NCBI GenBank assembly: GCA_029582165.1
Contig: CM055889.1
Location: 15,122,841-15,186,840, forward strand
Source: Portulaca oleracea
Lineage: Eukaryota; Streptophyta; Magnoliopsida; Caryophyllales; Portulacaceae
Reading direction: 5' to 3'
DNA length: 64,000 bases
The translations under genes were made by a program, and so were the position numbers. Below are positions 12,801-23,300 of the stretch, one piece after another. Below the pieces are notes generated by a model. The model saw only the letters and a program-made list of their open reading frames with translations. It had not been told where the DNA came from and ran no database searches. Position 1 is the stretch's first letter. Each line of letters begins with the position of its first letter.

Positions 12801-13417
12801 CTATTAAGAGCCTATTTTTCCTCTGTTGTTCCACTTCTGATTATAAGTTACTATACAGGCATACAAAAAGTGGATCCTCAGGACAATAGAGGAAACCTGG
12901 AATCTGTTTTACAAGAAATTTGTGGCACTTTGGAACGAACACAAGGATGGTCCTGGTGAAGCATACCTTCCAGCAATCTACAACAACCCCGATGTGCTTC
13001 AGCTAGTACAAGCAAAATACATGGGTGATCTGTTTCATGATTCCCTTGGATTTGGTGCAGCCAAAATGACAAGGTTAGGCTTGTATCCTTGTTAAATCTA
13101 ACCTAGTTAGAAGCCAACCAAAACCCATTTTAACCATATTAGCTCAGATGCTCAAAGTTACAAACTGAAATTACTGGTTAATCTTCTTGAATGTAGATTT
13201 GCAAACTAATACAAGTGAAATCCATCTTCTATGTGCATTATACAGGAGAATTGTTGGGGTGGCGCATGTCGAGGACTTTGAATCAATATCGGATGCAAGT
13301 AAGCGGGCAGAGTGTGAAAGGAAAGCTCTTAACTTTGCCAAAATGCTGATGAAGGAAAGGAGGAAGTACAGCTCCATAACCCAAGTTATCTCAGCCATAC
13401 AAGAAGTCGATTCATAA
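9804..13417 (+). CDS. MTK: 5-methylthioribose kinase, tandem copy 2
   Basis: Same function as the gene at 3023: ATP-dependent phosphorylation of methylthioribose in methionine salvage. Exons are 9804-9998, 10359-10668, 11243-11417, 11510-11711, 12859-13073 and 13246-13417 (TAA), 423 codons including stop. All junctions are GT-AG, and the phases equal those of copy 1. The start is the ATG at 9804 ([16 protein letters not shown]); two in-frame codons upstream belong to the leader. Visible motifs are [66 protein letters not shown], the catalytic loop HGDLHTGS (Asp 239) and [20 protein letters not shown] (Asp 256). This copy keeps the family-typical sequence where copy 1 has drifted, so it is likely the main functional gene. 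About 3.2 kb separates the two genes head to tail, indicating tandem duplication. Confidence 0.97.
10795..10932. repeat. Small foldback MITE in MTK copy 2 intron 2
   Basis: AGTTACCGGGAAGC at the left pairs with GCGTTCCTGGTAACT at the right, about 138 bp in all, and the inside is more GC-rich than the intron around it. I cannot assign a superfamily. Confidence 0.5.
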
Positions 13418-14525
13418 GGCTTCTCGTTTCACACCTGGAGCGCTGTTTCATTCTCCAAGTTGATTGTTGTTATACAGAATGAGTGTAGTTCTATGCGTAG
13501 AATCCATTAGAATAGACGCCCCCAATAAAAGAAGTAATTGATCTGGTGTAGATCACAAATCAGAGTGTGTGAACAATGCATTTCTCCTTGTCAGGCAGTT
13601 GCTAGGCTTGCTTGTTTTGATTTATCAATTAAGGTTCGAGGTGCTGTTTGACTTGGGATCGGCTTGTGTGGTCTTTGCATTGGATCAATTTGATCTCTCA
13701 GTTCTTAAGATCATGCCTTTTGTTTGTTTTATTGCAATGTTTTTAAGGTGTCAAAATCCATCCCCCGGTATTGAAGAACTTGCTACATACCATAATTTTC
13801 GCCATCTGCGTTCAACAAAAGCAACCCAGAACTTACGCTAAACTACAATTTTTGATTTCATATTAAACTAATTCAGTAAATAAGCAATCCAAACCTGACA
13901 GTAAACTACATTTCTTTTTCATCAAAAGGAAAGTAAACTACATTTCTTGACTAAATAGCTTTTCGATCCCTTTCTATTTGTTAAATTACCTAATTTCTGT
14001 GTCTTTTTCATCTGTGAAATTTACCTATCTTTTAGAATTCTAATAATTATAGTATTCATTTTGTTCCTAATAAATTAACTTTTTACCCCTTTTTAAGGAT
14101 ATGTTCAAGGACATTCTTGGACAATATGTAATTTTTTTTTTTACTTCATTCCCTATATTTCTTAATTTTGTAAAAGTAGTTTTAAGGATAAATAATCACA
14201 GATGAAGGTAGTCCTGATTTACATTTCTATTATGTAATACATATTGCAAACCCACAATCCCCCTCCTCCAACCAAAGAGTATAAATTTATGTTCTAAGAA
14301 TCTCACCTGAATTAAGTGAATATAAGTGAAAAGGTTGATATTGAAAATTTACCCCCACCTTGTAAGTTGGATGATTTATCTAAGATAACTCATAAAATAA
14401 AAATTTCTATTAAAAAAAAAATCAGATAAACAGTGGAAAACGTATTTTGATTTTGTTGATCTTCATCGATTTCGTTATGTAGGGTTCAGTTTATGAAAAG
14501 AAATACAGCAGCTGCCAACAACAAA

Positions 14526-14596
14526 GTGGCTGTAGTTTAGTGGTTAGAATTCCACGTTGTGGCCGTGGAGACCTAGGCTCAAAACCCAGCAGCCAC
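14526..14596 (+). tRNA. tRNA-His (GTG anticodon)
   Basis: The acceptor arms GTGGCTG and CAGCCAC pair perfectly over seven bases. The D-arm region TAGTTTAGTGG fits an A box, and the anticodon arm TTCCACGTTGTGGCCGTGGAG holds GTG. The T-arm GGCTCAAAACC still fits a B box, although it carries one T-stem mismatch (CTAGG against CCCAG) compared with usual plant tRNA-His. It is probably expressible, but the mismatch and the lack of a strong T-run just downstream leave doubt. A decayed copy of the same gene lies at 31376-31446. Upstream, 13418-14525 is AT-rich intergenic DNA with no supported gene. Confidence 0.8.
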
Positions 14597-14597
14597 T

Positions 14598-14669
14598 TTG
14601 TTATGCAGAAAATCCTTAGGGTTTAGGGTAGAGCGGAGGACTGTAGTTGTTATGCAGAAAATCCTTAGG
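14598..14669 (+). repeat. 23-bp direct repeat flanking the tRNA-Tyr 5' exon
   Basis: The same 23 bases (containing TTATGCAGAAAATCCTTAGG) occur at 14598-14620 and 14647-14669. The second copy is the intron and start of the 3' exon of the tRNA-Tyr relic. The first copy sits where its 5' end should be and runs into TTAGGGTTTAGGG, a telo-box-like sequence. Confidence 0.85.
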
Positions 14670-14696
14670 TCGCTGGTTCGAATACGGCAGGTCGGA
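14621..14696 (+). pseudogene. tRNA-Tyr (GTA) with intron, 5' end replaced
   Basis: GTAGAGCGGAGGACTGTAG matches the end of the plant tRNA-Tyr 5' exon with the GTA anticodon. A short intron follows, then ATCCTTAGGTCGCTGGTTCG and a 3' end GGCAGGTCGGA. The 5' acceptor strand and first half of the D-arm (expected CCGACCTTAGCTCAG) are missing, replaced by duplicated sequence, so no acceptor stem can form. Plant tRNA-Tyr genes are known to carry introns at this position. Confidence 0.78.
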
Positions 14697-14876
14697 TTAT
14701 TTTAACCCCAACCAATCTTCAAGCCTACAACTATAGCACTAGCACATGTGTAGAATATTAAAATTACCATGTATATTTATTAGAATCAATACAACAACAA
14801 ATATAAGTACAAGCCATGATTGATCAGAGTACACATATATTATAGGCATTCCACTGATATTCATATGAGTGCAAAC

Positions 14877-15593
14877 TTAACTTTTCCCAAATTTAGCCTT
14901 GTAATCAGACCAAAGCTGATCAACAGTTTTACCCAACAAATCCTGAAAGAAGGTATCACTATAACTTTCCCTCATCTTTTTGTTAAGCTTAGCAACAAAG
15001 CCAGGGCTCAAACCCTCACAGTACTCCAAGAACCTGGCAGTGTAACTATAGCCCTGGTCCCATGAGTTACCCTGACCCGGCTGGGCCCACCCGGTTGGCG
15101 GGGTATACCCTGCTTTCATCCTCATGAAGTCAGCAATGCCCTCAATCAACCCTCCTCTGTTGTGCTGGTACACCTCACCCTCACCATCCCACTGCCAGAC
15201 ATGGGTCATCTCGTGGTAAATCACCCCGGTAAATTCCATTTTTACGTCCCCGTCGTGGTAATTTGCGAGGTGCTCGGCTGAGAACCGGATGAGGTCATCT
15301 GAAACAAAGGCTATGATTCCTGGGTCAAGGCTGGGGAGGAGGACTAAGTCCACCGACTCCACAGGTTTCCGGTCATCCTCCGAGCTTTGTTGGAAGGTTT
15401 TCAGGATGAAGTCGGAGGCTGTTGGGAGGACATTTTCGGCGTAGTCGTCCCCGATTTTGTCTTCAAACACTTTGCCACCGGCTGTGTCGGTTGCGTTGTT
15501 CTCGAAGGAGTATTCAACGGCTAGGATTCCTCTGGATGTCGTGATGATGATCAGGAGGGAAACAAGAGGGAAGATCAAAGCTAGTTTAGCCAT
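14877..15593 (-). CDS. Plant basic secretory protein (BSP family, HExxH metalloprotease-like), intact copy A
   Basis: A 238-residue protein in one exon. The start at 15593 gives a signal peptide (MAKLALIFPLVSLLIII, cleavage probably near residue 25), so it should enter the secretory path; an upstream in-frame Met would bury that signal and is not used. The central motif YHEMTHVWQW (HEMTH at residues 127-131) is the zinc-binding HExxH of the plant BSP family (Pfam peptidase of plants and bacteria). GLIEGIADFMRMKAG follows, with Asp 155 as a possible third ligand. Family members such as tobacco NtPRp27 are pathogen-induced and apoplastic (family knowledge). A TATA-like CAATATAAACC lies at about 15662-15671. 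Two broken paralogues follow at 23623 and 31657, so this is the only intact member here. Confidence 0.93.
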   Translation of the reverse strand: MAKLALIFPLVSLLIIITTSRGILAVEYSFENNATDTAGGKVFEDKIGDDYAENVLPTASDFILKTFQQSSEDDRKPVESVDLVLLPSLDPGIIAFVSDDLIRFSAEHLANYHDGDVKMEFTGVIYHEMTHVWQWDGEGEVYQHNRGGLIEGIADFMRMKAGYTPPTGWAQPGQGNSWDQGYSYTARFLEYCEGLSPGFVAKLNKKMRESYSDTFFQDLLGKTVDQLWSDYKAKFGKS

Positions 15594-16020
15594 GGTTGGT
15601 TTGCAAGGTTGGTGTTGGAGTTTTTTTGTTTGCATGGATCGATGTATAGCTTTGTGAACTGGTTTATATTGATTTTCATGGGCAATTTTTTTTAAACTAA
15701 AAATTGTACACCTTTTTTGATTTGAAATAGTCATCAAGTCTTTCTTCTGTAACAATAGTTTGCGTGCTCATCACATGCATCATCAATTTAAAATGGAGGT
15801 CAACTGGCCACCTTTATTATCCTTATAAGAACATAGCTTCCATTAATTTGAGCTATAGCTAATCGAATAGTATAATGGAGTAGAGAGGAACTATGACGAG
15901 CTAATAGAAATGAAGGTGGATAAACACAAGTATGATTGGCATAGTACGTACACGTTGCTGTTTTTTAATAAAAGGTATAAATTGAGCATGTTCAACAAGT
16001 TTCTAATTTGGCGGAACTAA
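15594..16020. repeat. Upstream flank of BSP copy A, duplicated near 29380-29715
   Basis: The stretch carrying the BSP promoter reappears beyond the copia insertion: for example GGCAATTTTTTTTAAACTAA, AGTCATCAAGTCTTTCTT and GCATGTTCAACAAGTTTCTA here have near-identical partners at 29399, 29448 and 29683. Similarity ends at about 16020 and 29715, which marks one edge of the duplicated block. Confidence 0.8.
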
Positions 16021-16182
16021 CTAACTACCTGTATAAAATACTAGGTTTAAATCCATGAATTCATCATATGTAATTATGTATAATTTCTTTAACAAATCAG
16101 AAATATTAATAAAACAAAGAAAAATATACTAAAAATATACATAGAAATCATAAACAAAAGGTAAATGATATTATTATGGACC

Positions 16183-16569
16183 ATGATAGCCATCTTGACT
16201 CAAGATGGTTCTTAACCATCTTGAATTGGTCATATTTCACATTTTGGTAACTTTTATTAATAGTTTCTTTAATAATTATATATATTTATCAATTATAATA
16301 ATATAATACTTATTAGCTAGGTCAAAAAATATAATAATAGCATAATTTTATAAATCATAGTAGAAAATGTATATTTTATACATAGTTTTATATTTATGAA
16401 ACAAATATAAATAAATAATTATTTTTAATTGTTTATAAGTTGTAGTAACCTTGAAAATAATGAAACATACGTTTAGAATGATTTAAATACACTTACATTT
16501 AATTTTATTGGTGATTTAGAAAAAATGCAAGAAAGTTAAGAATCATCTTGTGTCAAGATGCTTATCATA
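16183..16569. repeat. TIR element of about 390 bp
   Basis: ATGATAGCCATCTTGACTCA at the left pairs with TGTCAAGATGCTTATCAT at the right, and the arms extend inward through GGTTCTTAAC and GTTAAGAATC. The terminal repeats are about 35 bp with a non-coding AT-rich interior, typical of a DNA-transposon-derived MITE. Confidence 0.65.
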
Positions 16570-16700
16570 TCAATGAAAAAACGGTTTTGCTAATCGTCGC
16601 CTTAGGGGCGATAGTTAAGAAAGAATCTTATTTTTTTTGTAATATTTCATACAATTAAGAATATATGATAAAACTTTACTTTTTAATTTAATAGAATATA

Positions 16701-16918
16701 CTACCTCCGTCCCTAAATAATTGTCCATTTGGCTAAACTTTGACCGTTGATTACTCACAAATTGCAATGAGTTACCATATGAAATTATCACCATTAGAAA
16801 AGATATAATACTAAAAATTACAATAATATTAATTTTATATTGTAACTTATTGTAATTTGTGAGTAATCAAAACGGTTAAAGTTTAGTCAAATGGACATTT
16901 ATTTAGGAACAGATGTAG
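16701..16918. repeat. Stowaway-like MITE nested in the long-TIR left arm
   Basis: It starts CTACCTCCGTCCCTAAATAA and ends TTATTTAGGAACAGATGTAG, with TA on both flanks and strong internal pairing (ATTGTCCATTTGGCTAAAC with GTTTAGTCAAATGGACA). The matching place in the opposite arm reads straight through as AATTATACTATTTAATTATC, an intact empty site. Confidence 0.85.
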
Positions 16919-17341
16919 TACTATTTAATTATCTAACCAAATCTACAAAAATCTTATTGTTTAATGGAAAAAAACTATATAAATCTTATATTAACAAATT
17001 AATCTTTTTAATTATTTTTGATGAAGAGTTTTGAAAAAAAACATTTAAATATGTAAAGTTGATTAATTTGATATCTTTGGTTTATCCCATAGCAACTGTT
17101 AAAGCACAGTAAGAACCGGAAGCAATCCATTACACAAAAATGAAAAAAAAAAGGAAAAAGAAGAAAGGAAAAGAGTTCAGGAACAACGAAATATCCATGA
17201 ATGAATCATCAATTCATCATACAAGAGGCGAAATTCCTTTCCATGGCCTTGGAAACTGAAGCTGGCCCCAAATTCATCATACAAGAAAGGAAAAGAGTTC
17301 AGGAACAACTAACACAAATTTAATTTGTTACATGTTTGTTA

Positions 17342-17751
17342 GGCCATCTGCAAGTGTGAGTTTAAATTCGACTCGCTGCTGACATGACATGAGATGAGAA
17401 TGAAATAAAGTCGTGTAGGACAGCTTAGTGGTGAGAATGTGACTCGTCTTGCGAGAATCTCATCGTCAGTCTTGCGAGACGAGTTTGAAAGCGAGTTTAA
17501 CACACTAATATTTTAATCATATTTTTTTCTCTTTTTCCTCATCCACATCATTTTTTATCAATATAACCAAATTAATTATATTATTAAGTAGGATCCACTT
17601 ACTTTTTTTAATTAATACAAATAAAAGTCATGCTCATCATTGGAAAGCTAGTTAAATAAATTGATAAATTTTTACTCTCTTGATAGGGGTCTACAGATTC
17701 CACATCATCCAATTAGCCAAACTCAAACTCACTGTTGCGGGTGCTCTAATA
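17342..17751. repeat. Candidate MITE inside the long-TIR element
   Basis: GGCCATCTGCAAGTGTGAGTTT at the left pairs imperfectly with AAACTCACTGTTGCGGGTGCTC at the right. The flanks are TTA and TAA, so a Harbinger-type TWA target is possible but not exact. Confidence 0.4.
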
Positions 17752-18729
17752 GTGACTACAATTCAAGTTACTGAATCTCTAATATAAACGGATCATCAAT
17801 TTTGTTACCCGCAACACAACAATAAATGTCTGATGAGTGATGACGGATGACAAAACATTCTTAGATGAAAGACTATACTTTTTTTTTAGTTTTTTTTTGG
17901 TCCTCTACTTCTTTGTTCTAAATCTGAACAGGAACATCTTTCAAATAGAAATTTGGATGGAAAGTGGCTGAGAGTATGAGATGCCATGGAGATTTTGAGA
18001 TAGAAGAGCCTAAAATCAAGAGGGACAATTAAGAAGCCTAAGCGATGAGATAATTATGGAGGAACCATTGAGCAAATGATGTAGATCATGAATTATGGCA
18101 TGTGCAGAAGATTTAGGAAAGCTAAGAAGAAAGAGAGATATAAGGGAAGAAGAAAGAGAGACGTAATTAAGGTTTCAAAAACTGAGGGGGGGAAAAAGTT
18201 GAGATTAAAGGAATAATTTGTTAATATAAAATTTATGTTGATTTTTTTATAAAAAAGATTTAGGTGGATTTTATTAGATAATTAAATAGTATAATTTATT
18301 ATATTAAAAAAGTAAATTTTTTATCATATATCCTTAATTAGATATTAGATATAATTAAGAAAGTAGATATAATTTCTTCTAAACCATCGCCCCCATGACG
18401 ATGATTAGCAAAACTGATGAAAAAAATATTGTGATAAGTTAGTGTTCAAATAAAATACACAAACTCAAAATTGCAAGGCAATATAGTTTTTAGAAAAAGG
18501 ATATGTGGGAGGGGAAAGAAATTGTCTAAATGTGAAATATGTTTTTAAAAAACTAATTGAAAGACCGTTGCATTATTGCATTGTACTTAGCGGGTGCCTT
18601 ATATATCTAATAACTGACCAATGGATGACTTTTGGGGCGAATTTTTACCGTAAACATTGAAAAGACCTTAGAGCCCCTCACATTGTGTATGAGATGACCT
18701 TGTTGGCCCTTAGAGTGAAACAACACCAT

Positions 18730-18831
18730 TGTGAAAATAATGGATTGGCTTGCGTAATTGGGAGCCTATACAAGGTATATATAATCGAATTATAGAAGTT
18801 TCCTTACAAGACGATCTTATCCTCTATTACA
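18730..18831 (-). repeat. Putative 3' LTR of the truncated copia element
   Basis: On the minus strand a purine tract TTGAGGGGG is followed by TGTAATAGAGGATAAGATCG, a typical polypurine tract to LTR start. A possible LTR end in CA (ATTATTTTCACA) falls at 18730, giving about 102 bp. The matching 5' LTR is missing, so the length is uncertain. Confidence 0.45.
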
Positions 18832-21690
18832 CCCCCTCAATCTGTACGGGAGGGGAACGAACAGATATATTGGATTTTAAAAAATGAAATTGACTAGAGG
18901 ACAATCCTTTGGTGAATATATCAGCCAACTGAAGCTTGGTAGGGACGTAACGAACAGTGAGATCCCCATGAGCGACACGCCCATGAACAAAATGGTAGTC
19001 AACAACAATATGCTTACTGCGCTCATGATGACTGAGATTAGCAGTAAGGTATGTGGCACTGATGTTGTCACATAACACCTTGGTCGGGGCTGAAAGAGAG
19101 ATACTCAAGTCCCAAAGCAACTTGTGTAACTAAATAGTCTCAGCGACAGTATAGGCAATAACCCTGTATTCAGCTTCAGTAGATGATTTAGACACCGTGG
19201 GTTGCTTCTTTTGATCGCCAAACAATCAGCCGAAAAACACTGCATAGCTAGTGGTAGAGCGACATGAGTCCTTGCAGCCTGTCCAATCAGCATCAGAGTA
19301 TGCCATAATGATAGAGGGAGCAATAGCAGGACGGAGAAAGATCCCATGATCAACAGTGCCTTGTAAGTATCTGAAAATGCACATGACAACACAAAAGTGA
19401 GAGGTACAAGGAGCATGCATAAATTGGAAAACCACATGAACTGCATAAGCAATATCAGGTCGAGTCATAGTCAAATATTGTAAAGCACCTACCATACTCC
19501 TGCACTCAGTAGGATCAACAAGTAATTCACCATTTGTGAGAGTGAGGGCGGTCCGGGCAACCATAAGAGTGCTAACAGATTTGCAGGTATGCATACGAAA
19601 TTTGCGAAGCAGGTCAGAAGTGTATTTCTGTTGAGAGAGAAAAAAGACCACACGATGAACGAACAACCTGCACCCCTAGGTAATAGTGAATATCACCCAA
19701 ATCCTTCATTGAAAATTGGTGGGAAAGAAGAGAAATAAAGGAGAATAGTATGTAGTCATAGTTTCCTATGAGAATGATATCGTCAACATAAAGAAGCAGA
19801 ATGAGAATATGAGAGTGGGAGCGATAAGTAAACGGACAGATCTGACTGGCTGCAAAGAAAACCATGAGTTAGTAAGAAACTACTAAAGCGATGAAACCAA
19901 GCACGAGGAGCCTGTTTCAACCCATAGATGGCTTTCTTCAGGCGACAAACATGATGAGGACGAGATGAATCAACAAAACCAGGGGGTTGACGCATGTACA
20001 CCCGCTCGGTAAGAATGCCATGAAGAAACACATTCTTAACATCAAGTTGACGAATAGGCCATCTACATGAGACTGCAATAGAGAGAACAAGACAGATAGT
20101 GGCTGGACGAACAATATGGGAAAAGGTTTCATGAAAGTCAACACCCCTGGCGATTGCCTACAGCTACCAGTCTAGCCTTGTAACGTTCAACAGACCCATA
20201 TGAATGATATTTAATCTTATAAACCCACTTACTGGCTACTAGATTACGCCCTAGTGACGAAGGAACCAATTCCCATGTATCATTCGAAATTAAGGCCTCA
20301 AATTCATCAGACATAGCCGCTTTCCACTTAGGATTTTGTATTGCCTTTTTAAAAGACGAAGGCTTAGACTCAAAACAACCAGCAGTTAAAGACATGATGT
20401 GTTTAGGTTTAAAGGTACTAGCTTTGGATTTGGTTTGCATGGGATGAACATTCGAGACTGACACAGCAAGGGGAGAAGCAGTAATATCAGGCGTAGGGTT
20501 GGGAGAGGTAGGGGAAGAGACACGAGTCTTATGGAGGGAGGACATTGAAGGAGAGATAGTAGGGGACGACGGGATTGAGTCTAGAGGGGAGAGGCAGGGG
20601 AGGAGATAGGGGATGCCGAAAGAGGAGACACGATACTCAGGATAGGCGAAGAATCACCAGAAGACTGACTCGTCGTCAGGAGAGACGAAGGACTCGACGA
20701 ATGGGAAAAGGGGTGACAAGAGGAAGACCGAGATACTGAAAGAGTGGCAGTCGACGTGAGAGTAAGGATATCCTCAATGACAGATGGAGGAGGAACATGA
20801 GGGGCAGGAGGAGAAACCAACATGGATATAGAAAAACATTTTCATGAAAACGGACGTGTCGACTAATGTAGACACGACCAGATTTGGGATAAAAACAACG
20901 AAAACCTTTATAAATGTGAGCATACCCCAAACAAACACAAAGAATCGAACGTGGTTGTAACTTGCTCGTCGAAGTTGCTGGAAAATTTGGAAAACAAGCA
21001 TAACCAAAGGTAAGAAGCAAAGTGTAATCACGTGCACGACGAAACAATCGTTCAAAAGGACTAACATCAGACAACAACGGTGTAGGTAAACGATTAATAG
21101 TAAAGACTGCCGTAAAAGCAGCTTCAACGTACCCAATATGAAGATGGTAAGAAGGATCGGATAAGGAACCCTCGAACCAACTCCAGAATATGTTTATGTT
21201 TGCGTTCTGCTACACCATTTTGAGCCTGAGTGTTAGGACAAGATTTTTCAAAAAAGAATACCAGAAGAGGAAAAATGATTATGAAAATGTTGGTTATCAT
21301 ATTCCAAGCCACCATCAGTCTGGAAAATTTTAATTTTTCTATCAAACTGATTTTCGACTAACTTTTGGAAGTGCAGAAAAATATCAAACGAGAATAGTCG
21401 TCTACAAAAATCATATAATAGCGAAAATATTTAATAGAATCATGGGGAGCTTCCCAAACATCAGAGTGTATAATATGAAGGGGATAGGGGAACAATGATT
21501 AACCAACTCAAAAGGTAAACTTTGAGATTTTGACAGACGACAAGTGACACAATTGTCTTGGAAACGAGAAGTTTTAATTACATTGGTTTTCCTAAGAATA
21601 TCAAAAACATGAGGGCCACAATGACCCAAACGTCGATGCCACACTTCAGAAGAATCAGTCGACACAGAGAAAGTAGGGACATGTTGGCAA
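18827..21690 (-). pseudogene. Ty1-copia polyprotein remnant (integrase to RNase H), 5' truncated
   Basis: Read on the minus strand, the order is GAG pre-integrase zinc motif (VWHRRLGHCGPHVFDIL near 21640), integrase pieces (NGVAERKHKHILELV near 21200), then reverse transcriptase (LVASKWVYKIKYHSYGSVER near 20210, RVYMRQPPGFVD near 19980, LLLLYVDDIILIGN near 19780). It ends in RNase H (SRSTTSYAVFFG near 19240, TKLQLADIFTKGLS near 18910). The integrase-before-RT order marks Ty1-copia. Homology hops between frames at many points, so it cannot be translated whole. Gag, protease and the 5' LTR are absent; the element stops abruptly at about 21690, where CACTA-like sequence begins. Confidence 0.88.
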
Positions 21691-21976
21691 ATTTTCCTAC
21701 CATCCTTTTTCCTACTATTTGAAAATGGTTGGAAAAATAGTTGGTAATCCAACCATTTTTCCAACCAATTTCAAATAGTAGGAAAAAGGATGGTAGGAAA
21801 AACTTCCAACCAATTTTAGCAAAATTGTTTGGAATTTCCAACCATTTTTCCCACTAAATTTTTTGAAAAATAGTTGGAATATCAAAAGGTTACTAAAAAG
21901 CCTAAAATGGTTGATTTTTCAACCATTTTAAATTGGTTGGAAAAAATGATTGGTAATACACATATTTTTAGCAGTG
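21690..21976 (-). mobile_element. CACTA-like terminal fragment with subterminal repeats
   Basis: On the minus strand the right edge reads CACTGCTAAAAATATGTG, like a CACTA/EnSpm end. Inside are many short units of the CCAACCATTTT / AAAATGGTTGG type in both orientations, as CACTA subterminal regions have. The other end and any transposase are missing, and the left side abuts the truncated copia element. Confidence 0.55.
21692..21801. repeat. Near-perfect 110-bp hairpin
   Basis: About 53 bases starting TTTTCCTACCATCCTTTTTC pair with the same sequence reversed, ending GGATGGTAGGAAAA, around a loop of a few bases near TAAT. It is built from the CACTA-like subterminal units. Confidence 0.85.
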
Positions 21977-22074
21977 TTTGCTATCTTATGTGCATGCTTA
22001 ACTATATTTCTAGTTATTTTTTGTATTCTAGATCTCATGAATTCAACAACAAAATTTTTACATGCTATAGCTTA

Positions 22075-22470
22075 TGTGAACCATTTCTTATCTAATTTCT
22101 CTGGATCCTGCAGTCAATGATTTCTTGCATTGAGTCCGTGAGTATTTGTACTGGAGACCAGTTTTGTTCTTTTTGCTTTAATTAGTGCCATCTGTATTGC
22201 CTTTAATTCCGCTTGTGTGAACCATTTCTTATCTAATTTCTCTGGATCCTGCAGCCAATGATTTCTTGCATTGAGTCTGTGAGTATTTGTACTGGAGACC
22301 AGTTTTGTTCTTTTTGCTTTAATTAGTGCCATCTGTATTGCCTTTAATTCCGCTTATGCTGATGAAGTTGGCTTTAGTGTACTACTTTCTATGAAACCCT
22401 TTTCTTCCTGTATGTTGTCTGAATCGGCAAAAGCTACAGTTGTTGTTCCTGAGTTTTTACCCACGCTCCA
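22075..22470 (-). pseudogene. LINE RNase H-like fragment with internal tandem duplication
   Basis: On the minus strand the translation gives DGAWVKNSGTTTVAFADS (with one frame change), then AELKAIQMALIKAKRTKLVS and THGLNARNHWLQDPEKL. This is the pattern of the RNase H-like domain at the end of plant non-LTR retrotransposon polyproteins. The second half is present twice: 22075-22215 and 22216-22357 are tandem copies of about 141 bp. Confidence 0.6.
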
Positions 22471-22540
22471 TCTACTAGTCTAGTAAAGTACGTCGGTATA
22501 GATTCAAGTCCAGAACCTGGATCCCAAAGGGTTTTTATAC

Positions 22541-23115
22541 GCTAATATACTGAACTTTTGGGATGTTGGACAATAACACATTGAATTTTGATCTTGGGCA
22601 ATAATACACTGTACTTTGAGGGGTGTTGGACAATAATGCACCCATAACGATTTCGACAGTGGCTGACTTAGTAGCGATCCTACGTAGTAGGCGGAGGAGA
22701 TGAATTGGCGAAAAAGTATTTAAATTTATGAATTTAAGCTAATCCACGTAAGCAAAGGGAGTCAGCTTGAAAAGAGTAAAAACACACAAAATCACCTTTG
22801 CTTAAACATGTTTTACCTAGGATATTGTTGTTGTTGTTTTTGTATAAATCACCTTTGCTCATGTGGATTAACTGACATGCCATAAATTTAAATATTTTTT
22901 TAGCCAATTCATCTTCTCGGGTTTCCACATAGTATCGCCACCAAATCAGTCAAATTATTCTGGGTGCATTATTGTCTAACACCCCTCAAAATATAGTGTA
23001 TTATTATCCAGCAGGAGGTCAGATATTTCGTAAATACATATAAGCATGGAGGCCCAATAGGAGGTCAAAGTTCAATACATTGTTGTATAATATCCCAAAA
23101 GTTCAGTACATTAGC
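22541..23115. repeat. Foldback element with long arms, about 575 bp
   Basis: GCTAATATACTGAACTTTTG at the left pairs with CAAAAGTTCAGTACATTAGC at the right. Pairing continues through AATAATGCACCC with GGGTGCATTATT, and GAGATGAATTGGC with GCCAATTCATCTTCTC. The right arm has an insertion around 23010-23070. No coding potential or clear target duplication is seen. Confidence 0.72.
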
Positions 23116-23300
23116 ATCAGAAAATCCTATCTCAAATGGCGCTCGCTCTTAGGGCCAGATACTGTTGATGTAGAGAGCATGTGTTCTAATAATGATTGAT
23201 TCATGGTGATCTCTTGTATTTTGGCTTTGTTTCTTATTTTTCATATTGTCTATAATAAAGCTATAAACATCAGACGATTTGTGCCTCCATGTTGTTTTTT

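Larger units (their letters stand above)
16577..18421. mobile_element. Long-TIR foldback element, about 1.85 kb
   Basis: The left arm (16577-17004) and right arm (18210-18421) are inverted repeats of about 210 bp once the Stowaway insertion in the left arm is removed. Matches include TTTTGCTAATCGTCGCC with its right partner GACGATGATTAGCAAAA, TATATGATAAAACTTTAC and TATATTAACAAATTA. Long arms of this kind suit Mutator-like or Foldback elements (inference). The interior 17005-18209 shows no recognisable transposase. It contains a repeated word AGGAAAAGAGTTCAGGAACAA (17169 and 17288 region) and a possible smaller MITE. Confidence 0.7.

Noticed and set aside
13569..13841. 90-codon frame after MTK copy 2
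   Set aside because: Follows the stop within the probable 3' UTR. No conserved motif was seen, and its hydrophobic stretches are explained by T-rich sequence.
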